A DNA stretch of 6,290 nucleotides from an uncultured Clostridia bacterium (GCA_947624425.1 CANQKG010000087.1:1-6290), one strand, 5' to 3'. Positions 1 to 5,660 are shown, numbered from the stretch's first letter. The notes: generated by a model not told the origin, from the letters alone. Numbers and translations are program-made.

Positions 1-2
1 TT

Positions 3-407
3 GTCAACGTGGGGGACAGCCGTGCCTACCTGCTCTCCGCTGATGAGATCACACAGATCACAAAGGATCATTCGCTGGTGCAGATGATGGTGGATCAGGG
101 ACTGCTGACCAAGGAAGAAGCGGCGCGGCATCCGGATAAGAATTTGATCACAAAAGCAATCGGGGCAGACGAAACGGTGGAGGCCGATTATTTTGAAACG
201 GAAACCGCACCGGATCGGTTGCTGCTGCTATGCAGCGACGGGCTGACCAACCACTGCTCGGATCGGGAGATTTTGTCCCTGCAAAAAGGCCGATCACCGG
301 AAGAATTTTGCAGCGCTTTGGTTGCCGCCGCGAATGATGCGGGCGGGCGAGATAATATTACGGTTTTGGTTCTGACTAAGGACGAGAGAGGAACAGGTGA
401 CGAGTAA
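3..407 (+). CDS. stp: PP2C-family Ser/Thr protein phosphatase, C-terminal part (5' end outside window)
   Basis: This metal-dependent (Mn2+/Mg2+) cytosolic protein phosphatase removes phosphate from Ser/Thr residues and is the partner of the kinase encoded next. The frame is open from the window edge, and the first visible residues are VNVGDSRAYL, the conserved PP2C beta-strand motif. The GTG at 9 is therefore an internal valine, not a start. Further family motifs are ITKDHSLVQMM, LLLLCSDGLTN and GGRDNITVLVL. The aspartates at 237-239 (SDG) and 351-353 (GRDN) are the expected metal ligands. About 134 residues are visible of a usual length near 240-250, so the N-terminal metal-binding Asp lies outside. 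The TAA stop at 405-407 directly abuts the kinase ATG at 408, which points to co-transcription and coupled translation. The name prpC is used for the same family in Bacillus. Confidence 0.95.
   Translation, partial: VNVGDSRAYLLSADEITQITKDHSLVQMMVDQGLLTKEEAARHPDKNLITKAIGADETVEADYFETETAPDRLLLLCSDGLTNHCSDREILSLQKGRSPEEFCSALVAAANDAGGRDNITVLVLTKDERGTGDE
395..400 (+). promoter_or_regulatory. Ribosome binding site of stk
   Basis: AGGTGA lies 7 bases before the kinase ATG at 408, inside the end of the phosphatase gene. A purine-rich GAGAGAGG just upstream may add to it. Because the phosphatase stop is immediately next to the ATG, ribosomes finishing stp could reinitiate on stk. Confidence 0.6.
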
Positions 408-2411
408 ATGGATAAGTATGTCGGAAAGAGATTGGACGGCCGTTATGAGATCGAGCGGCTGATCGGAGAAGGCGGCATGGCCAACATTTACGCCGCGCAC
501 GATCAGGTGGAGGACAGGGAAGTCGCCATCAAGATCATGAAGGACGAGTTTTTGACCAATGAGGAATTTTCCCGTCGGTTCAGAACCGAGTCGAAGGCGA
601 TCGCCGTGCTCAATCATCCGAATATCGTGAAGATTTACGATTTCAGCTTCGGAGACAATATTCAGTATATTGTCATGGAACAGGTGCCGGGCATCACTCT
701 GAAACAGTATATGGAGCAGCAGCAGCGCCTTTCCACAAAAGAAGCGGTACACTATACCATCCAGATCCTCCGCGCGCTCCAGCATGCTCACAGTAAGGGG
801 ATCATGCACCGGGACGTCAAGCCGCAGAATATCATGCTGATGCGTGACGGCACCATCAAGGTGATGGATTTCGGCGTTGCCTGCTTTGCCCGTGAGGAAG
901 GCCGCCTGTCGGACGATATGGCGGTCGGTTCGGTGCATTATATCAGCCCGGAGCAGGCTCGGGGTGAAGTGACCGACGAGAAGACCGATATTTATTCGGT
1001 GGGCGTTATACTCTACGAGATGCTGACCGGCATACTGCCGTTTGACGACGATCAGCCGCTTGAAGTCGTGCGGATGAAGATGAACGGCGATCCGACTGCG
1101 CCGCGGACGGTCAACCCCGATATCCCGCAGGGTCTTGAGGAGATCATTCTCCGCGCCATGCAGCGGAATACGGCCGCCCGTTATCAAAGCGTGTCCGAAA
1201 TGCTGCGGGATCTCGATGCGTTTCGTGCCAATCCCGATACGGTCTTCCACTATCAGTATTTTGAAAATGAGGGAAGCGGCACCCGTATTTTCCGCCCGGT
1301 AAAAGAAAACGAACCGGAGCCGGTCTATGAAGAGGACGAGGACGAGGCCGAGGAGGAGCAGAAATCCAAAGCGCTTCCCATTCTGGCGGGTATTGCGGCG
1401 GCTTTTGTGATGATCGCCCTTATCATTATATTCCTTGTGATCCGCAGCGGCCCGAACAATACCGAATTCGAGATGCCGAATTTTGTGGGACAAAGCCTTG
1501 CGGAGATGCAGGAGGAGTATAAGGATCGGCTGAATATCGAGGTAATTGCCAGCGAGTTCAGCGATGTTTACGAGGCCGGCGTTATCTACGAGCAAAGAAC
1601 GGCGGCGGGCAGGATCGTCAAAAACGGCGCCACCGTGAAGGTGAAGGTAAGCAAAGGCGCCGAGCTGATCCCGATCCCCGATATTTCCGGCATGAGCAAA
1701 AAGGACGGCGAAGCGGAGCTGCGCCGGTACGGCTTTGACAACTTTGAGTTTGTCGAGCGCAACGACGCCACAGTTGCGTCCGGATATGTGATCTCCACCT
1801 ATCCGTCTGCGGAAACACAGCAGGCCAAATCGGCTGCAATCACGGTGTATATCAGCAAAGGGCCGAATGTGGTTCTCACCAAGGTGCCGAATCTTGCCAA
1901 CTGCACCGAATCGGAGGCCAAGGAAAAGCTGGAGGCCAGAGGTCTGGTGCTGGGAAGCGTGAAAAAGCAGTATTCCAATACGGTGGAAAAAGGCAAGGTG
2001 GTCGGTCAGTCGGTCAACGCCGACGCTGAGGTCAATGAAGGCACGACCGTCAACATCACCATCAGCGAAGGGCCGGAGGAGCCCAGCAGCGCGGTCAATG
2101 AAGGCGCAACCGTATCGGTTGCCATTCCGAGCGGCGCCTCGGGCGAATATCAGTTCAGGGTCTATTTAGACGGCAGCTATGAAAGCTCGCTGTCCCGCAC
2201 CGTCAACGTTTCGACTGTCAGCTCGGTCAGCTTTAAGATCCCGGGCGGCAGCGGAAAAGTGGAGGTGGGCATCATGGTAAAACAGGTGTCCGGCTCCTCC
2301 GAAAGCCTTTATGCACGGTTCACGGTCGATACCGATACCGGCGATATCACCAAGACAAAGGCGGAGAACATCTCCATCTTTACCGGCGGAGACGGCTCCG
2401 GCAACGAATAG
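408..2411 (+). CDS. prkC: Ser/Thr protein kinase with three extracellular PASTA domains (PrkC/Stk family)
   Basis: This 667-residue membrane kinase phosphorylates proteins on Ser/Thr. Its PASTA repeats are known in the family to bind muropeptides or lipid II and to control cell wall, germination and translation. The kinase domain spans about residues 13-275: glycine loop GEGGMANIY (20-28), ATP lysine K42 in VAIKIM, alpha-C glutamate E61, HRDVKPQN (catalytic D136), DFG (D154) and SPEQA (180-184). An acidic juxtamembrane patch (EEDEDEAEEE, 308-317) precedes one transmembrane helix at about 323-345. PASTA repeats follow at about 356-420, 422-487 and 492-556. Residues 557-667 form a Ser/Thr/Val-rich, probably beta-rich tail that I do not recognise as PASTA. 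The activation loop (155-179) contains no threonine; Ser168 is followed by Asp-Asp where homologues carry phosphorylated threonines. The catalytic residues are all present, so it should be active. The ATG at 408 is supported by AGGTGA and by stp abutment. Confidence 0.97.
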   Translation: MDKYVGKRLDGRYEIERLIGEGGMANIYAAHDQVEDREVAIKIMKDEFLTNEEFSRRFRTESKAIAVLNHPNIVKIYDFSFGDNIQYIVMEQVPGITLKQYMEQQQRLSTKEAVHYTIQILRALQHAHSKGIMHRDVKPQNIMLMRDGTIKVMDFGVACFAREEGRLSDDMAVGSVHYISPEQARGEVTDEKTDIYSVGVILYEMLTGILPFDDDQPLEVVRMKMNGDPTAPRTVNPDIPQGLEEIILRAMQRNTAARYQSVSEMLRDLDAFRANPDTVFHYQYFENEGSGTRIFRPVKENEPEPVYEEDEDEAEEEQKSKALPILAGIAAAFVMIALIIIFLVIRSGPNNTEFEMPNFVGQSLAEMQEEYKDRLNIEVIASEFSDVYEAGVIYEQRTAAGRIVKNGATVKVKVSKGAELIPIPDISGMSKKDGEAELRRYGFDNFEFVERNDATVASGYVISTYPSAETQQAKSAAITVYISKGPNVVLTKVPNLANCTESEAKEKLEARGLVLGSVKKQYSNTVEKGKVVGQSVNADAEVNEGTTVNITISEGPEEPSSAVNEGATVSVAIPSGASGEYQFRVYLDGSYESSLSRTVNVSTVSSVSFKIPGGSGKVEVGIMVKQVSGSSESLYARFTVDTDTGDITKTKAENISIFTGGDGSGNE

Positions 2412-2419
2412 GAAACGGC

Positions 2420-2449
2420 AAAGCGTGGCGGACTATTTCGCCACGCTTT
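2420..2449 (+). other. Perfect 11-bp hairpin between stk and rsgA
   Basis: AAAGCGTGGCG (2420-2430) and CGCCACGCTTT (2439-2449) are exact reverse complements around an 8-base loop. The hairpin starts 8 bases after the kinase stop. Only three T residues follow the GC-rich stem, all within its base, and then CAGTCAGGAGG begins. It therefore looks like a leaky intrinsic terminator or an intercistronic RNA-processing/stability element rather than a strong terminator. The next gene's Shine-Dalgarno begins 6 bases after the stem, so the structure could also affect ribosome access. The hairpin is seen directly; its function is inferred. Confidence 0.6.
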
Positions 2450-2454
2450 CAGTC

Positions 2455-2460
2455 AGGAGG
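2455..2460 (+). promoter_or_regulatory. Strong Shine-Dalgarno of rsgA
   Basis: AGGAGG, followed by another G, is a near-perfect anti-SD match. It lies 3 bases before the ATG at 2464 and 8 bases before the in-frame ACG codon at 2469. It fixes the true translation start of rsgA in this neighbourhood and argues against the far-downstream in-frame GTG at 2598. Confidence 0.7.
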
Positions 2461-2463
2461 GAA

Positions 2464-3341
2464 ATGATACGGAAACCGGGATCATCTGCAAGGCGGTAGG
2501 CGGCGCGTTTACCGTTTACGCGGGGGAGGAGTATATCCGCTGCGCCGCAAGAGGGGCGTTCCGCAACCGGAATACCTGTCCGGCAGTCGGCGATCGGGTG
2601 GAGTTCACCCGAGTAGACGGCGGCGTGATCACCCGGATACTGCCGCGGAAAAATCTGCTGATCCGGCCGCATATGGCAAATCTGGATCAGATTTTGTTTG
2701 TGGTCGCGGCGGCGGATCCCGCTCCCAATCGGTTTATTCTGGATCAACTGCTGGTGGTGGCGGAGTATTTGGAGATCCGCCCGCTTTTGGCCGTGACCAA
2801 AACCGATCTGGCGGCGGCGGACGAGCTGACAACCGTTTACCGTGCCGCCGGTTATCCCGTTTTGACCTTTGACCCGCTTGATCCCGCTCCGGTTGATGCG
2901 CTGCGTCCCTATCTGACCGGCAAGATCACCGCCTTTACCGGCAATACCGGCGTGGGGAAATCCACCCTGCTCAACCGCCTGAATACGGGGCTTTCTCTCC
3001 CGACCGGTGAAACAAGCAAAAAACTGGGACGCGGGCGGCACACCACCCGCCATGTGGAGCTGTTCCCGCTGGAGGGCGGTATGGTTGCCGACACGCCCGG
3101 ATTTTCTTCGGTCGATTTTTTAAGCTATCAGCATATCGAAAAAAAACTGCTGGCGGAATGCTTCCCGGAATTTGCGCCCTATCTCAGCCGCTGCCGCTTT
3201 CCCGACTGTTCTCACCGGCAGGAGCCGGACTGTGCCGTCCGGCAGGCAGTGGAGGCGGGAAAAGCGGCCGGTTCCCGCTATCAAAGCTATCTGGAGATGT
3301 ACCGGCAGGCGGAACAGTATAAGGCATGGGAGGATAAATAA
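2464..3341 (+). CDS. rsgA: Ribosome small subunit-dependent GTPase A; start region appears frameshifted
   Basis: RsgA is a circularly permuted GTPase that checks and releases late 30S subunits in the cytosol. An N-terminal OB fold is readable in frame from about 2469 (TETGIICKAVGGAFTVY, then CAARGAFRN and CPAVGDRVEF). The G domain follows in permuted order: G4 TKTD (2796-2807), G1 GNTGVGKST (2940-2966), the GRGRHTTRHVELF switch region, and G3 DTPG (3090-3101). A C-terminal zinc motif C-x4-C-x-H-x5-C uses codons at 3192, 3207, 3213 and 3231. Counted from 2464 the product is about 292 residues, the usual length. The problem is that no ATG, GTG, TTG or CTG occurs in this frame between the stk stop (2411) and GTG 2598, which would delete most of the OB fold. 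The ATG at 2464 is preceded by AGGAGG but is one base out of frame and meets a stop at 2497-2499. One extra A near 2469 would restore M-I-T-E-T-G-I-I. Identity is certain; the intact start is not. Confidence 0.9.
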
Positions 3342-3342
3342 A

Positions 3343-3969
3343 ATGGGAAAAACCTGCGTGATTTTTGCCTCCCGTCCCGTGTCAAAGGCGCTTTTGGACA
3401 CGCTGCCCGATGAAATCGGACTGATACTCGCAGTGGACGCGGGCCATCAAACGGCGGTTTCGCTCGGTCTAAGACCCGACTTTTTGCTGGGCGATTTTGA
3501 TTCCGCGCCGCCGCCGCCCGATCCGGTCTGCCCGGTGATCCGGCATCCTGCCCATAAGGACGATACCGATACCATGCTGGCTGTCCGCAAGGGGCTGAGC
3601 GAGGGGTGCGACCGCTTTTATATTTACGGCGCGCTGGGCGGCAGAATGGATCATACTATCGCCTCGATCCAAACCCTTTCGTTTCTTGCGGCGCAGGGCG
3701 CACAGGGAGTGCTGCTTGATGAAACGACCCGTATTTTCCTGCTGTCGGGCAGCTGTAAGCTGCCCCGGATGGAGGGCTGGAAGCTGTCGGTGTTCGCCTA
3801 TGGCGGCAAGGCGGCAGGCGTTACGGAGCAGGGGGTGGCATATCCGCTGCAAAACGCCCTTCTGACCCCCGATTTCCCGCTCGGCGTGAGCAATGAGATC
3901 ACGGCAAAAATGGCGGAGATTTCCGTATCCTCCGGCAGACTGCTGATCATGCTGGTGCGGGAGCCGTAA
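3343..3969 (+). CDS. thiN: Thiamine pyrophosphokinase (thiamine diphosphokinase)
   Basis: This enzyme transfers pyrophosphate from ATP to thiamine, giving thiamine diphosphate and AMP, the salvage route to the TPP cofactor in the cytosol. The 208-residue product has the family's N-terminal catalytic motifs: AVDAG (30-34), LGLRPDFLLGDFDS (41-54), KDDTDTMLA (72-80) and GALGGRMDH (96-104). The acidic residues D51, D53, D73, D74 and D76 fit the Mg2+/ATP site. A beta-rich C-terminal thiamine-binding half follows, with LSVFAYGG and the conserved-looking GVSNEI near the end. The length matches the family (about 210). The ATG at 3343 is chosen because GGGAGG (3328-3333) sits 9 bases upstream and the motifs begin soon after. 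An in-frame ATG at 3172 would overlap rsgA and is rejected. Only one base separates it from the rsgA stop, so the two are probably co-transcribed. In Bacillus rpe lies between rsgA and thiN; here it is missing. Confidence 0.95.
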   Translation: MGKTCVIFASRPVSKALLDTLPDEIGLILAVDAGHQTAVSLGLRPDFLLGDFDSAPPPPDPVCPVIRHPAHKDDTDTMLAVRKGLSEGCDRFYIYGALGGRMDHTIASIQTLSFLAAQGAQGVLLDETTRIFLLSGSCKLPRMEGWKLSVFAYGGKAAGVTEQGVAYPLQNALLTPDFPLGVSNEITAKMAEISVSSGRLLIMLVREP

Positions 3970-4011
3970 CCATTTTTCCTTTCTCCGCATAGGATAACAA
4001 GGGGTGAGGAG

Positions 4012-4164
4012 ATGCGGAAAAAGAAGCGCCGTCTGCCGCCGCCGGCGAAGATCGCCGCCTGCGTCGGTCTGGGGCTTATTTTTCTGCTGATCTGCCCGGA
4101 GCGGTTTTTGATCTTCATTGCCGCCGTGACCTTAATTTATTTCGGGCTGTCGGTGGCGCATTAA
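4012..4164 (+). CDS. Small two-helix membrane protein, 50 residues, unknown function
   Basis: I do not recognise a named family. The ATG at 4012 opens a 50-residue frame ending in TAA at 4162-4164. The product starts MRKKKRRLPPP, a strongly basic cytosolic N-terminus, followed by two hydrophobic stretches at about residues 14-28 and 32-48, separated by CPER. This fits a short helical hairpin in the membrane with both ends inside by the positive-inside rule. Upstream lies AAGGGGTGAGGAG (3999-4011); AAGGGG is 7 bases from the ATG, while GAGGAG directly touches it. It sits 42 bases after thiN and 14 bases before the spoVM candidate, so it is probably part of the same transcript. Position next to spoVM makes a sporulation or envelope role possible, but that is guesswork from context. 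Coding is supported by start, RBS and clear membrane-protein composition. Confidence 0.65.
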   Translation: MRKKKRRLPPPAKIAACVGLGLIFLLICPERFLIFIAAVTLIYFGLSVAH

Positions 4165-4165
4165 C

Positions 4166-4171
4166 GGGGGG
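4166..4171 (+). promoter_or_regulatory. Probable ribosome binding site of the spoVM candidate
   Basis: GGGGGG lies 7 bases upstream of the ATG at 4179. It is an imperfect Shine-Dalgarno (G-rich rather than AGGAGG) but sits at the normal distance and is the only purine block in the 14-base gap after the preceding stop. Confidence 0.45.
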
Positions 4172-4178
4172 TTTACTT

Positions 4179-4268
4179 ATGAAAATCGTTGTGGTAAAAA
4201 GTCCGCGCATTCTGAACGGTCTGCTGCGCTTTATCTTCAAGATTCAAAAAGAACCCAAGCTCGATTGA
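4179..4268 (+). CDS. spoVM: Stage V sporulation protein M (SpoVM), 29 residues
   Basis: SpoVM is a mother-cell amphipathic helix that binds the convex outer forespore membrane, recruits the coat base protein SpoIVA, and is also an FtsH substrate/inhibitor in Bacillus. The peptide begins MKIVVVKSPRILNGLLRFIF and ends with a charged tail, KEPKLD. Compared from memory with the 26-residue Bacillus protein (MKFYTIKLPKFLGG...), it aligns without gaps and keeps K2, K7, the curvature-sensing P9, a basic residue at 10, L12, G14 and R17, with a hydrophobic/basic alternation typical of the helix. Position supports the call: spoVM also follows the thiN end of the prkC-rsgA cluster in Bacillus. It lies 14 bases after the small membrane gene and directly before a terminator hairpin. 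No database comparison was possible. The alternative is an unrelated small amphipathic peptide. Confidence 0.82.
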   Translation: MKIVVVKSPRILNGLLRFIFKIQKEPKLD

Positions 4269-4297
4269 GAGAAGGCGGCTTCAAGCCGCTTTCTTCC
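4269..4297 (+). terminator. Intrinsic terminator closing the stp-stk-rsgA-thiN-spoVM run
   Basis: GAGAAGGCGGC (4269-4279) pairs with GCCGCTTTCTT (4285-4295) around a TTCAA loop, 11 pairs including two G-U pairs. The pyrimidine run CTTTCTTCC forms the 3' side and tail. It begins directly after the spoVM stop, the expected place for the end of this transcript. The tail is less T-rich than ideal, so some readthrough into fprA is possible. Confidence 0.65.
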
Positions 4298-4311
4298 TGC
4301 CGTATTTTATA

Positions 4312-4320
4312 TGGCATAAT
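4312..4320 (+). promoter_or_regulatory. Candidate extended -10 promoter of fprA
   Basis: TGGCATAAT matches an extended -10 (TGn followed by CATAAT, 5 of 6 to TATAAT). Transcription would begin near 4327, leaving a leader of about 20 bases before the fprA start, with the RBS inside it. I found no good -35 hexamer 16-18 bases upstream, where the preceding terminator's right arm lies, so the extended element would have to carry recognition. No operator-like inverted repeat is evident. Confidence 0.42.
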
Positions 4321-4334
4321 GGAAAAGATAATAT

Positions 4335-4340
4335 GGGAGG
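4335..4340 (+). promoter_or_regulatory. Ribosome binding site that fixes the fprA start
   Basis: GGGAGG lies 7 bases before the ATG at 4348. The in-frame ATG at 4333 overlaps this site and the one at 4342 is only 1 base away, so 4348 is the best start. Confidence 0.7.
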
Positions 4341-4347
4341 AATGATC

Positions 4348-5508
4348 ATGAAAAAAACCAATATCACACCAGGTGTTTTTGCCATCGGTGCACAGGACAA
4401 CACGCTGGAGCTGTTTGAAAACCTCTACCGCCTGCCAAACGGAATATCCTATAACTCCTATTTGATCGCGGACGAGAAAACGGCGGTCATGGATACGGTG
4501 GACAAGCGTTGTACCGATGAGTGGCTTGCAAACCTGAAAGCGTCGCTGGGCGACAAAAAGCCCGATTATCTTGTCATTTCGCATATGGAGCCGGATCATG
4601 CCGCCGGTATTGAGATGCTGATCGCAGCCTACCCGGATATCCGGCTGGTCGGCAACGCCAAGACCTTTATTCTCTGCAAGCAGTTTTTCGGGGACGATTT
4701 TGCCGACCGCGCCGTCACCGTCAAAGAGGGCGACACGCTGGAGCTTGGCAGCCACACGCTGCGGTTCTATCCGGCGCCGATGGTGCATTGGCCGGAGGTG
4801 ATGGTCAGCTATGAAAGCTCCGAACGGCTTTTGTTCTCGGCGGACGCTTTCGGGAAGTTCGGCACGCCCGATGCAGAGGAGGACTGGACGGACGAGGCGC
4901 GGCGTTACTATTTCAACATTGTCGGCAAATACGGCAAGCCGGTGCAGGGACTGCTGAAAAAGGTACAGGGTCTGGATATTAAGGCGATCTGCCCGCTGCA
5001 CGGACCGGTTCTGACCGGCGATCTGACGCCCTATCTGAATGCCTATGACCTTTGGAGTTCTTACCGTCCCGAAAAGAGCGGCGTGGTGGTCGCCCATGCT
5101 TCGATCTACGGTCATACCGCCGAAGCGGCGCGTTATCTGTCGGACAAGCTGGAAGCAGCGGGTGAAACGGTGGTCACGCACGATCTGGTACGCGAGGAGC
5201 ATTCCAAGGTGTTGTCGGACGCATTTTGCTATGACCGCCTTGTGTTACTCAGCCCCACCTATAACGGGGAGATATTCCCGCCGATGGATCACTTTGTACG
5301 GTTGCTGAAAGAGAAAAACTATCAGAACAGAACGGTGGGGATCGTGGAAAACGGAAGCTGGGGGCCGATGGCAGGACAGTGTATCGAGAAAATCTGCTCC
5401 GGTATGCTTCAAATCACACTTTGCGAGCCGAGGGTCACCATCCGCTCCGCCATGACGCCGGAGAACAAAACACAGCTGGACGAACTCGCCGCCGCATTGA
5501 AAAAATAA
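4348..5508 (+). CDS. fprA: A-type flavoprotein (flavodiiron protein; O2/NO reductase)
   Basis: Flavodiiron proteins reduce O2 to water and/or NO to N2O in the cytosol of anaerobes, with electrons usually from rubredoxin. The 386-residue product has both expected domains. The N-terminal metallo-beta-lactamase-like diiron domain (about 1-245) shows H79-M-E81-P-D83-H84, H147 (in MVHWPEVM), D166 (in FSADAFGKFG) and H218 (in CPLHGPVL), so all usual ligands are present. The C-terminal flavodoxin domain (about 247-386) shows the FMN phosphate loop ASIYGHTAEAA, then SPTYNGEIFPP and ENGSWGPMAG. There is no C-terminal rubredoxin domain, so a separate electron donor is needed; none is visible here. Length matches class A proteins (about 400). 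The start at 4348 is set by GGGAGG. It appears to be its own transcription unit, between a terminator and a convergent feoB. O2 versus NO preference cannot be told from sequence alone. Confidence 0.95.
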   Translation: MKKTNITPGVFAIGAQDNTLELFENLYRLPNGISYNSYLIADEKTAVMDTVDKRCTDEWLANLKASLGDKKPDYLVISHMEPDHAAGIEMLIAAYPDIRLVGNAKTFILCKQFFGDDFADRAVTVKEGDTLELGSHTLRFYPAPMVHWPEVMVSYESSERLLFSADAFGKFGTPDAEEDWTDEARRYYFNIVGKYGKPVQGLLKKVQGLDIKAICPLHGPVLTGDLTPYLNAYDLWSSYRPEKSGVVVAHASIYGHTAEAARYLSDKLEAAGETVVTHDLVREEHSKVLSDAFCYDRLVLLSPTYNGEIFPPMDHFVRLLKEKNYQNRTVGIVENGSWGPMAGQCIEKICSGMLQITLCEPRVTIRSAMTPENKTQLDELAAALKK

Positions 5509-5514
5509 ACAAAA

Positions 5515-5541
5515 GGGGAAGCGTTTTGTTGGTCATTCCCC
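5515..5541 (+). other. Weak inverted repeat just after fprA
   Basis: GGGGAA (5515-5520) and TTCCCC (5536-5541) are reverse complements separated by a 15-base loop, starting 7 bases after the fprA stop. The stem is short, the loop long, and no T-run follows, so it is a poor terminator at best. Confidence 0.25.
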
Positions 5542-5564
5542 ACAAGGCTGATATCTTTGTCAAG

Positions 5565-5610
5565 ACCTCCCTTGTGAAAGGGAGGGGGACCGCGAAGCGG
5601 TGGAGGGATT
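5565..5610 (+). repeat. Double-hairpin intergenic element resembling dispersed repeats of gut Clostridia
   Basis: CCTCCCTT (5566-5573) pairs with AAGGGAGG (5578-5585) around a 4-base loop. ACCGC (5589-5593) then pairs with GCGGT (5597-5601) around GAA, and GGAGGGATT follows. CCTCC at 5566-5570 can alternatively pair with GGAGG at 5602-5606, enclosing the second hairpin, so two folds compete. The sequence style (CCTCCCTT-stem, GGGGGACCGCGAAGCGGTGGAGGGATT pattern) resembles intergenic repeats I recall in gut Oscillospirales genomes. Only one copy lies in this window, so repetitiveness is not shown here. It codes for nothing evident. Confidence 0.45.
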
Positions 5611-5660
5611 CAAAGCTGCAGTTTTCTCTACCGGTTTCCAATTTTGTTTTTTAACAGATC

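Noticed and set aside
294..1595. 433-codon open frame on the minus strand across the kinase gene
   Set aside because: It lies wholly opposite clear kinase-domain codons, its translation is rich in His, Arg and Leu without recognisable motifs, and it has no credible start context. It is a shadow of biased codon use.
2598..3341. GTG at 2598 as the real start of rsgA
   Set aside because: It would remove most of the OB fold, although the residues upstream (GIICKAVGGAFTVY, ARGAFRN, PAVGDRV) are plainly RsgA. No Shine-Dalgarno precedes it, while AGGAGG sits at 2455-2460.
3172..3342. Upstream in-frame ATG extending ThiN by 57 residues
   Set aside because: The extension overlaps the rsgA zinc-motif region in another frame and has no homology to ThiN. 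ATG 3343 has GGGAGG at the right distance and gives the normal family length.
3988..3995. CATAGGAT before the 50-residue gene as a sigma-E -10 (CATACAAT-like) sporulation promoter
   Set aside because: Six of eight bases match, but I could not find a convincing -35 at the right spacing, so it is below the level I would annotate even though spoVM lies downstream.
3991..4000. GGATAACAA-like string resembling half of a lac operator
   Set aside because: A short chance match with no symmetric partner and no linked LacI-family gene.
4237..5202. 321-codon open frame on the minus strand across fprA
   Set aside because: It overlaps conserved diiron and flavodoxin codons on the plus strand and shows no family motif; it also runs through the spoVM terminator and the fprA promoter region.
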